Shown: positions 1 through 8,017 of the stretch, piece by piece | Position numbering within the stretch: position 1 is the stretch's first letter | Layout of the letters: the number at the start of each line of letters is the position of its first letter | Assembly: GCA_946183925.1 (NCBI GenBank) | Contig: CAMHDS010000003.1 | Span: forward strand, 1 to 64,000 | Length of the DNA stretch: 64,000 nucleotides | Direction of reading: 5' to 3' | Origin: an uncultured Fibrobacter sp. | Lineage (GTDB): Bacteria; Fibrobacterota; Fibrobacteria; Fibrobacterales; Fibrobacteraceae | Position numbers and translations under genes: made by a program | The notes under the pieces: generated by a model | Told to the model about the DNA's origin: nothing | Databases searched by the model: none | Seen by the model: the letters and a program-made list of their open reading frames with translations, nothing else

Positions 1-77
1 GGGAAGCCTCCCCCTGGTTCGCACTCCGTTGCTCTCCACCCCCACGCCTAGGGGGACACCCCCTAACACCCCCAAAA
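1..77. repeat. GC-rich dispersed intergenic element, copy 1 (partial)
   Basis: C-run-rich sequence with short G-run/C-run pairings (for example CCTAGGGGGACACCCCC). Its order of C5 blocks, a 'ttcgc/gcttcgc'-like middle and a closing CCCCC-AAA resembles the block at about 41175-41275. It lies downstream of the lipoprotein gene read on the minus strand and may be cut by the window edge. No coding potential seen. Confidence 0.35.
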
Positions 78-82
78 AGTGA

Positions 83-964
83 TTATTCCTTTAAAGCCCA
101 AACATCTCGAATAAAACCTGCCTCGGATTCACACAGAAGTTTATCATTAGAATTAAATCTTGAAAAATCAAACATTGCCTTTTGTTCGCCGAATTTAAAT
201 ACCAAGGAATCAACACCTTTTATCCTATGTAGGTTGTTATCAACAACACGGCATATTACAGGTTCTTTCAGATTTGACTTTACATAAACCACATTACTGT
301 CTGGCATCAACCTTAATAGAAAGTAGTCTTTTCTTGTCCATGTTTCCAAATCGACATAAATTTTTTTCAAACTGGGAGAATCCCCCAAAAAAGAATACAA
401 GCCGTCGACTTGACTAGCCATACACCGATTATCTTTTTTATAAAAAATTCCCCAAAGATTTCCATCATACATGGCATATCTTTTGACCATCGTTGTTTCT
501 GGTGCAAAACTTTCAAGGGCCGTTTCAATTCTGAAATACTCTGTCGTATCAGCAATGGAGTCCCTCAAACGCCGTTCCCACACATTTGAATCTGTCGCCC
601 ACGTTTTTTGCGATTTTGATTGCAAAGAATTCCTTTTATAACGGATTGTTCGTAAAACAAACCAGGAAGAATCACGTTTTACCTTTTCTAATCGAACAAG
701 GTATTCGGCTCTCGGGTAGTCACCTATTGAGTAAAGATAGATTTGATCATTTCCTGCACAAATAGAATCAATGGCAGATTTGATTACACTATCAGTTGAA
801 TAACTCGGTTCATCATAAAGATTTATAAAACGGCCAACAACCTGAATAGAATCACTTTTTGAAATTAAAACTTCCCGATTTTGCAAAGACTCCGGATGGC
901 TAGAGCACCCCACCAAGAGCAGGGTGCACACCGTCAAAGCAATCCATAAAAATCCGCGAAACAT
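83..964 (-). CDS. Predicted lipoprotein, function unknown
   Basis: A 293-residue protein. Residues 1-20 form a signal peptide with a lipobox (LLLVGC-SS), so it should be lipidated at Cys20 and anchored in a membrane. The rest is hydrophilic with many Tyr, Lys and Arg residues and no motif I recognise. The ATG at 964 is the only sensible start because it directly precedes the signal peptide. It is divergent from the Fic gene, with about 280 bases between them. Its codon use is more A/T-rich than the dcuB region, like other accessory lipoproteins of this genome. Function not assigned. Confidence 0.75.
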   Translation of the reverse strand: MFRGFLWIALTVCTLLLVGCSSHPESLQNREVLISKSDSIQVVGRFINLYDEPSYSTDSVIKSAIDSICAGNDQIYLYSIGDYPRAEYLVRLEKVKRDSSWFVLRTIRYKRNSLQSKSQKTWATDSNVWERRLRDSIADTTEYFRIETALESFAPETTMVKRYAMYDGNLWGIFYKKDNRCMASQVDGLYSFLGDSPSLKKIYVDLETWTRKDYFLLRLMPDSNVVYVKSNLKEPVICRVVDNNLHRIKGVDSLVFKFGEQKAMFDFSRFNSNDKLLCESEAGFIRDVWALKE

Positions 965-1132
965 TTTCTACAAAATAGAATATCTAGGCAGAACCCGGAT
1001 TCATTCCATCAGCCTATTCGCGGACTTCATCAAAGCGGATCTTCCCTATTACCATAGAAAAAGATTACGAGTGTGTCGCCGTGCATCTCATCGTAGTGGC
1101 TATCGCCCCCGCTGGCACCAAAAAAGCACCGA

Positions 1133-1155
1133 AAAGGTGGTACAGAACCACCTTT
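1133..1155. promoter_or_regulatory. Palindromic operator O1 upstream of the Fic gene
   Basis: AAAGGTGGT, 5 bases, then its exact reverse complement ACCACCTTT. The centre is at 1144, 62 bases from the centre of O2, close to six helical turns, which suits one dimeric regulator binding both sites with looping. No binding data; inferred from symmetry and phasing. Confidence 0.55.
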
Positions 1156-1191
1156 CCACAAAAAAAGCACAAATTAAGCACAAAATTCACA

Positions 1192-1220
1192 TTAAAAGGT
1201 GGTATAATACCACCTTTTAA
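1192..1220. promoter_or_regulatory. Palindromic operator O2 overlapping the Fic promoter
   Basis: A perfect palindrome with 13-base arms (left arm TTAAAAGGTGGTA) around a 3-base centre. It shares the AAAGGTGGT core with O1 and contains TATAAT (1203-1208). It ends 11 bases before the TATATT box at 1232, so a bound protein would block the promoter. Autoregulation by the Fic protein's own C-terminal helix-turn-helix is a reasonable guess. Confidence 0.6.
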
Positions 1221-1231
1221 GCAAATTTTAT

Positions 1232-1237
1232 TATATT
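1232..1237 (+). promoter_or_regulatory. -10 box (TATATT) of the Fic gene, leaderless arrangement
   Basis: TATATT ends 6 bases before the ATG at 1244 and no Shine-Dalgarno lies between, so the transcript should begin at or next to the start codon. The same layout occurs at several other genes in the window. Confidence 0.5.
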
Positions 1238-1243
1238 TAGGGT

Positions 1244-2311
1244 ATGAAGCGCCTAAATCTCGAAAATACCCTTGCCGAATGGCGGGCAATGCAGCCCCTT
1301 AGCGAGCACGACCAGTTCCGCCTGAGCCGTCGTTTTTCGGTGGATTTCAACTACAACAGCAACCATATCGAGGGCAATACGTTAACATACGGACAAACGG
1401 AACTGCTGCTCTTTTTTGGCAAGGTGGAAGGTATCGCGAAGGTTAGGGATTGCGAAGAGATGAAGGCCAGCGAAGTTTGTCTTAAAATAGCTTCAGAAAA
1501 ATCGCAGGACACACTCTCACCATTAACCCAAAATTTCATCCGCCAATTACACAGGACCCTGATTCGAGAAGATTATCAAGTCCATTACACTCTTCCCGAC
1601 GGGAACCACTCATCATATACAATTCATGCGGGGCAATACAAAACGCGCCCAAACAGCGTCATTACACGTTATGGGGATATTTTCACCTACGCATCCCCAG
1701 AAGAAACGCCTGCCTTAATGGCTGACCTTGTAGATTGGTACAACGAAACGGAATCGTCAAAATCAATGAATCCTGTCGATCTCGCCGCTTTGTTCCATTA
1801 CCGTTATATCCGCATTCACCCCTTTGAAGATGGAAACGGACGAATTGCACGATTACTCGTCAACTACATTCTAGCCAGGCACGGCTACCCGATGATGGTG
1901 GTTCGTAGCCGCAAGAAAAACGAATACCTTGACGCTCTACACCAATCCGATTTGGAAGTTGGCGACGCCCCCTCTGATGGAGCGCAAGCGACTCTTCGAC
2001 AAATCAGGGTGTTCAAGAATTATTTCAAGAAAATTTACGCCGAAGAAATCGCATACAACATAGGCTTTGTTCAGGAGCATTCACCCGATGTTTGGTGGTA
2101 CGATGGGGAACGGATAACATTCCGCAGCGAGAACTCGACAAGAATTCTCGAAAGCTTATTGGACAACCCATCCATTACATACCGAGACCTGCAACAAAAA
2201 ATCGGGATCAACATGTCAGCCATCCAGAAACAGTTAAAAAATATGACCGACAAGGGGTATATCCTGCGGTCGGAAAACGAATGGCGAGTGATTATCGTTC
2301 CTTCTACGTAG
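1244..2311 (+). CDS. Fic family protein (predicted AMP transferase) with C-terminal winged helix
   Basis: A 355-residue Fic-domain protein. The catalytic loop HPFEDGNGRIAR is complete from His192, as needed to transfer AMP (or another nucleotide part) to a protein hydroxyl. An N-terminal inhibitory motif SNHIEG (Ser39-Gly44) fits (S/T)xxxE(G/N), so it is probably a self-inhibited class II Fic. Residues about 295-355 look like a winged-helix DNA-binding domain, which together with the two palindromes upstream suggests autoregulation. It stands alone, between a divergent lipoprotein and a convergent TfoX-like gene. The target protein cannot be read from sequence. Confidence 0.9.
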   Translation: MKRLNLENTLAEWRAMQPLSEHDQFRLSRRFSVDFNYNSNHIEGNTLTYGQTELLLFFGKVEGIAKVRDCEEMKASEVCLKIASEKSQDTLSPLTQNFIRQLHRTLIREDYQVHYTLPDGNHSSYTIHAGQYKTRPNSVITRYGDIFTYASPEETPALMADLVDWYNETESSKSMNPVDLAALFHYRYIRIHPFEDGNGRIARLLVNYILARHGYPMMVVRSRKKNEYLDALHQSDLEVGDAPSDGAQATLRQIRVFKNYFKKIYAEEIAYNIGFVQEHSPDVWWYDGERITFRSENSTRILESLLDNPSITYRDLQQKIGINMSAIQKQLKNMTDKGYILRSENEWRVIIVPST

Positions 2312-2322
2312 AACAAACACCC

Positions 2323-2664
2323 CTACTTTTTCTTCTTCGCTTTCGCAGCAGGCACTTCCGGCAACATGGCATCGAGCAGGTGAACCAGCAAATCGCCGTT
2401 TTCAATCTGTTCGTTAGTCACGCGAAGCATGGGCTTTGCGCCATCGTAGGGTATCTGCTTCTTTGCGCCAGGGAGCATTATCAAAGCCGCGGGTACGGGC
2501 TTTACCAGAAGGCGGTCATCGTAAATTCCGCCGAAGATTTTCCCGTCGGCATAGAGGATGTATTCGCCCATCATCTTGCGGGTGGTCACGCGGAATCCGC
2601 CTTCAAGCAGCTTCCCATTGAACTGCTCCAAAACGTGATTGCGGAATTTTTCTGAACTCGGCAT
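2323..2664 (-). CDS. TfoX N-terminal domain protein
   Basis: A 113-residue protein with the TfoX/Sxy N-terminal fold signature: 'TTRKMMGEYILYADGKIFGGIYDDRLLVK' type sequence across residues about 27-55. The tail is Lys-rich (AKAKKKK). I chose the ATG at 2664 over an upstream one because GGAG sits just before it and the family pattern begins there; the longer reading runs through the SMR remnant. Single-domain TfoX proteins are common in gut bacteria and their function is unclear; a role in competence, as for full-length TfoX, should not be assumed. Its 3' end converges on the Fic gene 11 bases away. Confidence 0.8.
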   Translation of the reverse strand: MPSSEKFRNHVLEQFNGKLLEGGFRVTTRKMMGEYILYADGKIFGGIYDDRLLVKPVPAALIMLPGAKKQIPYDGAKPMLRVTNEQIENGDLLVHLLDAMLPEVPAAKAKKKK

Positions 2665-2703
2665 GGATTCCTCTCCACTTTTTTCACAATATAAAAAAAC
2701 AAT

Positions 2704-2874
2704 TTGTATATTCTCCCTACGTTCAACTACGTATTCCTCATCCTCGCCATTGTCGCAGAAGCCGCCGGCACCACGCTCCTCAAGATGTCGGATTTGGGAG
2801 CCATCGTGGGGATCGTCCTGATTATTTCCGGCGTAGCGGTTCTCAACCTGTTTTCGAAGATGGATATCCACTAG
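2704..2874 (+). pseudogene. Remnant of an SMR-family (EmrE/SugE-like) multidrug transporter
   Basis: The frame from 2719 to the stop at 2872 encodes 'FNYVFLILAIVAEAAGTTLL' and continues KMSD, then LGAIVGIVLIISGVAVLN and LFSKMDIH. The first part matches TM helix 1 of SMR proteins, including the essential Glu (AE in TM1), and the second matches TM helix 4 and the C-terminus. TM2, TM3 and the loops, about 55 residues, are missing, so there is a clean internal in-frame deletion. The start codon position reads ACG (2719) and lies 6 bases behind TATATT, the usual leaderless spacing here, suggesting ATG mutated to ACG. Not functional as a transporter. Confidence 0.7.
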
Positions 2875-2937
2875 GTTCATAGGACAACTTCATTTTTTTG
2901 TGTATCTTTATGAAGACTAGCTTATAAGGAGGCTTCC

Positions 2938-4308
2938 ATGACACTCATGATTATCCAGCTTTTAATCGTTCTCCTCGCCCTCTACGTGGGCTCGCGTTAC
3001 GGAAGCCTTGCACTCGGAGCCATTTCGGGTATCGGCCTCGCCATTCTCGTTCTAGGCTTTGGCCTGCAGCCGGGCAAGCCGCCTACCGACGTTATCTACA
3101 TCATCATCGCGGCGGTGACCTGCGCGGGCATATTGCAGGCATCGGGCGGCATGGATTGGCTTATCCAGATTGCGGAGCGGCTGTTGCGTAAGCACCCGAA
3201 CCACATCACTATTCTCGCCCCGCTCTGCACGTTCTTCCTCACGATTCTCGTGGGCACCGGCCACGTGGTTTACACCCTCATGCCGATTATCTGCGACATT
3301 TCCCTCAAGAAGGGCATCCGTCCGGAACGTCCGTGCGGTGTCGCCTCCGTCGCATCGCAGGTCGGCATCACCTGCTCGCCCATTGCAGCAGCCGTCGCCT
3401 CGTTCGTGATTATCTCAAACGCAAACGGGTTCAACATCAACAACCTGCAGGTCATCGCGATTACGATTCCCGCGTGCCTTTGCGGGATCATGGCCGCGGC
3501 AGCCGTCTCGTACAAGCGCGGGCTCGACCTCGACAAGGACCCGGCATTCCAGGCCCGCCTCAAGGATCCGCAGATGAAGGAATACATGTACGGGAATACC
3601 GCTTCTGTGCTCGACAAGGAAGTCTCCAAGGAAGCGAAGCGCGCCGTGTTCATTTTCCTCGGTGCTCTCGCCGTCATCGTATTCTTCTCCATTATGCAGA
3701 TTGCGGGCCACGACATTCGCCCCAAGTTCCCTACAGGTAAAGTAATTGACGGCGTGGCGCAAATGAAGCCGCTCGCCATGAACATCATCATCCAAATTGT
3801 GATGATTGCTGCGGCCGCATTCATGGTTATTTTCTGCAAGGCAGCCCCCAAGAAGGCCGTGGCAGGCGCTGTGTGGCAAAGCGGCATGGTCGCCGTCGTC
3901 GCCATTTACGGAATCGCATGGCTCGCCGACACCTACTTCGCGAACTACCTCGACGTGATGCAGGGCGGTCTCAAAGACATCGTGCAACATTACCCATGGG
4001 CAATCGCGTTTGCGTTCTTCGCGGTGAGTGTGCTCATCAACTCGCAGGGCGCGGTGGTGGTTGCCATGCTCCCGCTCGCCTATAGCCTCGGCATCGAAGG
4101 CCCTGTGCTCCTGGGCGTGTTACCGAGTGTGTACGGGTATTTCTTTATCCCGAACTACCCCTCGGACATTGCGACCGTGAACTTCGACCGCTCGGGCACA
4201 ACCGTCATCGGCAAGTACCTGCTGAACCACAGCTTTATGCGGCCGGGCCTCGTGAGCGTCATCGTCTCGACAATTGTGGGCACACTGCTCGTAAAAGTAT
4301 TCTACTAG
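2938..4308 (+). CDS. dcuB: Anaerobic C4-dicarboxylate transporter, DcuB-like
   Basis: A 456-residue polytopic inner-membrane protein of the DcuA/DcuB family, close to the usual 440-450 residues. DcuB-like stretches include LQPGKPPTDV, LQASGGMD, GTGHVVYTLMPII, GIRPERP, YGNTASVLDK, and FDRSGTT near the end. Dcu carriers exchange external fumarate, malate or aspartate for internal succinate during anaerobic growth; in a succinate-producing fermenter it more likely serves succinate export. A strong ribosome site (AAGGAGG) lies 7 bases before the ATG, unlike the leaderless genes around it. It appears monocistronic. Confidence 0.93.
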   Translation: MTLMIIQLLIVLLALYVGSRYGSLALGAISGIGLAILVLGFGLQPGKPPTDVIYIIIAAVTCAGILQASGGMDWLIQIAERLLRKHPNHITILAPLCTFFLTILVGTGHVVYTLMPIICDISLKKGIRPERPCGVASVASQVGITCSPIAAAVASFVIISNANGFNINNLQVIAITIPACLCGIMAAAAVSYKRGLDLDKDPAFQARLKDPQMKEYMYGNTASVLDKEVSKEAKRAVFIFLGALAVIVFFSIMQIAGHDIRPKFPTGKVIDGVAQMKPLAMNIIIQIVMIAAAAFMVIFCKAAPKKAVAGAVWQSGMVAVVAIYGIAWLADTYFANYLDVMQGGLKDIVQHYPWAIAFAFFAVSVLINSQGAVVVAMLPLAYSLGIEGPVLLGVLPSVYGYFFIPNYPSDIATVNFDRSGTTVIGKYLLNHSFMRPGLVSVIVSTIVGTLLVKVFY

Positions 4309-4352
4309 GTTCACAGAGCCTTTTTGTAACACGGATTATCTTCATAATCCCA

Positions 4353-5120
4353 TTAGTAAGCTGCACCCATACATTTCATGGCAAGCCCCATGATAATCAT
4401 CTGGAAAGCTTCGCTGTTTTTCACGGAAGCGGCCACAAGGGCCCTGAGGGTATATTCTTTCTCAAGAGTTTTCAAAAAGCACTGCCCAACCGACTTGGGC
4501 ACGCCATTTTCGTTCAAAAGCTTCAGAAGGTTCTTCTCCACATCGGGAGAATACCCCTCGGGCGTGCACTCGACAATGTAATCTGCGCCCCACGCATTGG
4601 AAGCTCCAGGCGCACCCTCTTCCTTGACCATCTTCGCAAAGCGATCGAAATCCCCCACCACACGGTCGTAGGCGCAGCCGCACACACTGTTGGCCATCTT
4701 TTCGCCAAAAACCGCCTTCGCTTCGGGAGCGCACCCCTTGACAAAATCCTTCTTGGGCAAGTCCTTCTTTATGGCATTAAAAAGCAACTTCATGTCGTCA
4801 TCGGAAAGTTCCCCGGAGCCCTCGGCCAAGGCATCGCCCACATCGTCGCTAGCCAAGACGCAACTCATTGCAGCGCCCATCATAAAGGAAATGAATTCCG
4901 GGTCCTCATTTCCTTCCTGCATATCGGCATTGTGGGCCAGATAGACCTTCTCGCTGTACTTTCCCTGCAACTGGTCCAGCACGCAGAGGCATTCCTTTTC
5001 GCTTGCTTCCCTGGTACAATCCTTCAAGAAAAAGCTTCGGGTGGCCTGGGAATAATCCGCGGCATGTACCAGAGCGACAAGGGCGAGAAGAACGAAAAAC
5101 AATTTCCTAGAGTAACGCAT
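4353..5120 (-). CDS. Exported cysteine-containing repeat protein, unknown
   Basis: A 255-residue secreted protein. The N-terminus (MRYSRKLFFVLLALVALVHA) is a classical signal peptide without lipobox. The mature part holds about three loosely repeated units, each starting with FxKxC or GQCF and having CxC or C near the centre (ECLCVLDQ, VCGCAYDR) and at the end (MSCV, VEC, MKCM), suggesting disulphide-held helical repeats in the periplasm. The ATG at 5120 is chosen over 5138 because AAGGA precedes it by 7 bases and the signal peptide starts there. It follows the single-TM protein gene on the same strand, 27 bases away, probably in one operon. Family not recognised. Confidence 0.75.
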   Translation of the reverse strand: MRYSRKLFFVLLALVALVHAADYSQATRSFFLKDCTREASEKECLCVLDQLQGKYSEKVYLAHNADMQEGNEDPEFISFMMGAAMSCVLASDDVGDALAEGSGELSDDDMKLLFNAIKKDLPKKDFVKGCAPEAKAVFGEKMANSVCGCAYDRVVGDFDRFAKMVKEEGAPGASNAWGADYIVECTPEGYSPDVEKNLLKLLNENGVPKSVGQCFLKTLEKEYTLRALVAASVKNSEAFQMIIMGLAMKCMGAAY

Positions 5121-5147
5121 GACCAGATCCTTATACAACTATACGCC

Positions 5148-6041
5148 TCATAAACATTCCTCTTCGTTGATTTTCATGAGCTTCATGGCCGCCTTCCAGG
5201 TTTCCTTGTTCTCGAAACTGTCCCGCTTGCCGCCACCGTAGCGGGCGTGGGCAAACTCTTCTACAAGGGTTTCCCAGCCTTCTAGCTTGCCTTCTTTTAC
5301 CAGGTTGTCGAGATTGACCGGGTCGGCGGTCGCCATCCCGAATTTACGGGCCACATACCCCTTGCAGATACTTTCCAGCTCCAAGAGCCACTCGCGACTA
5401 TCGGCGGAATTGACGCGCTGTTTCAAGACCAGCATCTGATTACGCAAGGCCTCGTCGGCCGCATTTCTTGCAGCAACGGCCTCACGTGCAGCGGCGCGAC
5501 GCTTGACACGCCAGAGTCCGGCCAGCAGAACGCAAAGGGCAACAATCGCACCTACCGCAAACGGTAGCGGATTGAAAGGCTCGTCCACGCGCACGTCCAC
5601 GCTTTCACTCCGCAAGTCAAGAGGCTGCCCCACTTGCGTCGGGATTTCGAACTTAAGGGCGGGAATGTGCAGATTGCCCGTATCCTGTGCCACAATCTTG
5701 TATGTAAAGGTGATGGAGGCAATTTCCTTGCCGTCCCTGACGGACCTCGCCGACTCCTGCGAAACACCCAACTGGGTTAAACCCTTCGCGTTGGCAGAAC
5801 CCGTAGGCACAACCAGAAGGGCGCTCCCCTGCACGCTCCAGGAGACCGTCACTGGAAACTCAAAAGTATCACCTACAGTAATGGCGGGCAAGCCACCTTC
5901 GGGCCCCGCCTTTATAGAAATTCCCAGCTGTTCCGGCGTGGGCATTTCCGGCGCAGCGGCAGAATCCAAAACTGCAACGGAACTGTCCGTCGCAACGGCA
6001 TCTACACTGCCAGCGCCCATGTTCAAAGAATCGTTTTCCAT
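5148..6041 (-). CDS. Single-pass membrane protein with extracytoplasmic domain, unknown
   Basis: About 297 residues from the ATG at 6041. A low-complexity Ala/Asp/Ser stretch (1-30) is followed by a beta-rich domain, a TM helix (FAVGAIVALCVLLAGLW) near residues 175-195, a basic coiled stretch (KRRAAAREAVAARNAADEAL), then an alpha-helical cytoplasmic domain. No signal peptide is visible. The domain order loosely recalls BatD-like proteins, but I cannot assign that. An upstream in-frame ATG (6275) is rejected because it runs through the terminator of the sigma gene. AATATA on the plus strand (6050-6055) gives a minus-strand TATATT 8 bases before the ATG, so the mRNA is probably leaderless. Confidence 0.7.
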   Translation of the reverse strand: MENDSLNMGAGSVDAVATDSSVAVLDSAAAPEMPTPEQLGISIKAGPEGGLPAITVGDTFEFPVTVSWSVQGSALLVVPTGSANAKGLTQLGVSQESARSVRDGKEIASITFTYKIVAQDTGNLHIPALKFEIPTQVGQPLDLRSESVDVRVDEPFNPLPFAVGAIVALCVLLAGLWRVKRRAAAREAVAARNAADEALRNQMLVLKQRVNSADSREWLLELESICKGYVARKFGMATADPVNLDNLVKEGKLEGWETLVEEFAHARYGGGKRDSFENKETWKAAMKLMKINEEECL

Positions 6042-6060
6042 ACAGAAAGAATATACAAAA

Positions 6061-6089
6061 AGAAAAAGGCCCGCCCGTCTGGGCGAGCC
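6061..6089 (-). terminator. Rho-independent terminator of the sigma-factor gene
   Basis: On the minus strand a 9-bp stem with one mismatch (GGCTCGCCC / GGGCGGGCC) and an AGAC loop is followed by TTTTTCTTTTT. It ends the sigma gene and lies right before the TATATT box of the next gene. Confidence 0.8.
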
Positions 6090-6168
6090 TCCATGGAGGT
6101 AATGAATCGTGACCCGATTCTGGAAAAGGAGTCCAGGGGGCAAAGCCCCCTGCGTCATGGAGCGGCTA

Positions 6169-6981
6169 TTATTTGTTAATAGCCGCGAGGAACGCGTCTT
6201 TCTTCTCTTGCAGGAATTCCTTGCTGTTGTACTTGCGGATACGGCGGAGTGCCTGGTCACGCAACTGACGGACACGCTCGTGAGAAATATTCATGGATTC
6301 GCCCACTTCGCGAAGCGTCTGGGGAGCTTCCTGGTTGATACCGAAAATGCCAGTAATCACCTTGGCTTCGCGCTCCGGAAGCTGTTCCATCAGGTCGCGA
6401 GCGAGGCTTTCTACACTCTGAATTTCGGAATCAGCTTCGGGATTGGACGCTCCATTGTCGGGGAGCACTTCGGCGTATGTGGCCTTGGAGTCCGCCTTCA
6501 GGGGGCTATCGAAGGACACGCCGCGCTGACCAATCTGGATAAGCTCGCGAATTTCTTCGTTGATTTCTTTACCGCGGGACTGTTCGTGCAGGGCCTTACG
6601 CACGCGCAAGTGCTGGTTTGCCGGCAAGCGGATCAGGTTACCCTGCTCGTTGATGGCGCGGGTAATGTAGGCCTTGATCCACCACACGCCATAACTGATG
6701 AACTTGAGGCCGCGGGTGTGTTCAAAGGACTCGATGGCGCGCACCAGGCCCATTGCCCCCTCGCTCACCAGGTCCGGCAGCGGAATCGGGCAGCCACGGT
6801 ACTGGATGGCCACTTTCAAAACGAAACGCATATTGGCAGAAATCAGTCTCTTTCTAGCAATCTTGTCGCCTTCCTTCGCCTTCTGGAAAAGAATCTGTTC
6901 TTCTTCGCGAGAGAGGGGGGCTGTGCGTCTAATGTCTTCGAGGTATCTTTTTAGGGTTGTATCTGTTGAATCAATATGCAT
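6169..6981 (-). CDS. RNA polymerase sigma-70 factor (RpoD/SigA group)
   Basis: A 270-residue sigma-70 protein with regions 1.2 (DSTDTTLKRYLEDIRRTAPLSREEE), 2 (LPDLVSEGAMGLVRAIESFE ending GVWWIKAYITRAI), 3 and 4 (TLREVGESMNISHERVRQLRDQALRRIRK). Region 1.1 and the long non-conserved insert are absent, as in the short primary sigma factors of Bacteroidota, so it is either the housekeeping sigma or a close group 2 relative. Region 2.4 should read the TATATT/TATAAT boxes seen in this window. The start at 6981 is preceded by AAGG at a usable distance. It has its own terminator and no operon partner. Confidence 0.9.
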   Translation of the reverse strand: MHIDSTDTTLKRYLEDIRRTAPLSREEEQILFQKAKEGDKIARKRLISANMRFVLKVAIQYRGCPIPLPDLVSEGAMGLVRAIESFEHTRGLKFISYGVWWIKAYITRAINEQGNLIRLPANQHLRVRKALHEQSRGKEINEEIRELIQIGQRGVSFDSPLKADSKATYAEVLPDNGASNPEADSEIQSVESLARDLMEQLPEREAKVITGIFGINQEAPQTLREVGESMNISHERVRQLRDQALRRIRKYNSKEFLQEKKDAFLAAINK

Positions 6982-7219
6982 TTCTTTAACCTTGTCTCTC
7001 TAAATATCGCTTTTTTTTGAGCAACTTGTATGCCAAAAGAACAAAATTTTACAACTTGCCCAAAAAACGCCCCTTATGGTCCTTAAACTCGGGTCAAAGA
7101 TACAAATTTTTGTCACGAATTTCAAACATTGTCATTATTTTATTACAAAATCAAGCAAAAATGACAGAAAATACCCAGAAATCTCGTAATTCGTTGATAC
7201 TCCATAAGATACAATTTCG

Positions 7220-7225
7220 TATATT
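7220..7225 (+). promoter_or_regulatory. -10 box (TATATT) of the envelope operon
   Basis: TATATT ends 9 bases before the ATG at 7235 with no ribosome site between, so the operon's first gene probably has a 0-3 base leader. A TTGATA at 7194-7199 is too far upstream (20 bases) to be a convincing -35. Confidence 0.4.
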
Positions 7226-7234
7226 TTGCCGGTT

Positions 7235-8014
7235 ATGACAGTAAAAGAACCAGACCAGTCCGTATGGAACCGTTTTTGGAAACAGAAAAACGACATGGAT
7301 AAGGTGTACCCTTCGTCTCCGTCGGTGCTGAATACCATCAAGAAGAATTTCAAACTCGAAGGACTCAAGGTGCTGGAAGTTGGTGCTGGCACCGGACGTG
7401 ACAGTGCCGAGCTCGCCCGCCTGGGCGCTGACGTGTACGTGTTGGATTTTGCCGAGAACAGCTTGAAGATTGTAGATGGCCTGCGGGCAAAAGACAACCT
7501 ATACGACAACTTGAAACTCGTCCGTGGCGACGCCTTCAAGGCGCCTTTCCCCGATAACACCTTTGACCTGGTTTTCCATCAAGGGCTAGCGGAGCATTTC
7601 AAGGATTCTCTCCCGCTCATCAAGGAAAACTTCCGCATTTTAAAGCACGGCGGACATTGCCTCTGCGACGTACCGCAAACGGTACACCCCTACACCATCA
7701 TCAAGCATATCTTGATTGCCATGGACAAGTGGTTCGCCGGTTGGGAAAAGCAGTTCACCATGCCCCAGCTGAAAAAGCTCATGACCGACGCAGGTTTTGA
7801 ATGCGTCTATGAGTACGGCGACTGGATGCGCCCGAACCTCTATTACCGAATCCTCCGGGAAATCGGTTTCAAGGTAGGCGTGGAGTTGCCCAAGTATCCG
7901 CTACAGGGAACAGCATACCAGAAAGCGAAAGATAAAATTCTGGATTCTCTGGAAACAAACCCGATCATGCACTATACCCAGCTGTGCATAGGAGTCCTGG
8001 GCAAAAAGCCCTAG
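7235..8014 (+). CDS. Class I SAM-dependent methyltransferase
   Basis: A 259-residue Rossmann-fold methyltransferase. Motif I VLEVGAGTGRDSAELA binds SAM, the acidic residue at the end of strand 2 is in VYVLDFAE, and LVRGDAFKAPFPDNTFDLVFHQGLAEH carries motifs II-III. The substrate is unknown. It is first in a tight operon with a glycosyltransferase (3 bases downstream), so an envelope lipid or glycan substrate is likely. ATG 7235 is preferred to a TTG at 7226, which would overlap the promoter region. Confidence 0.85.
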   Translation: MTVKEPDQSVWNRFWKQKNDMDKVYPSSPSVLNTIKKNFKLEGLKVLEVGAGTGRDSAELARLGADVYVLDFAENSLKIVDGLRAKDNLYDNLKLVRGDAFKAPFPDNTFDLVFHQGLAEHFKDSLPLIKENFRILKHGGHCLCDVPQTVHPYTIIKHILIAMDKWFAGWEKQFTMPQLKKLMTDAGFECVYEYGDWMRPNLYYRILREIGFKVGVELPKYPLQGTAYQKAKDKILDSLETNPIMHYTQLCIGVLGKKP

Positions 8015-8017
8015 TCC

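Noticed and set aside
924-1302. Small frames across the Fic upstream region
   Set aside because: They are produced by the palindromes and have no start signals or homology that I recognise.
2664-2880. Longer start (2880) for the TfoX-like gene
   Set aside because: The extension is antisense to the SMR remnant and has no ribosome site, while 2664 has one.
6109-6954. 281-codon frame antisense to the sigma factor
   Set aside because: The opposite strand holds all sigma-70 regions; the frame is a shadow.
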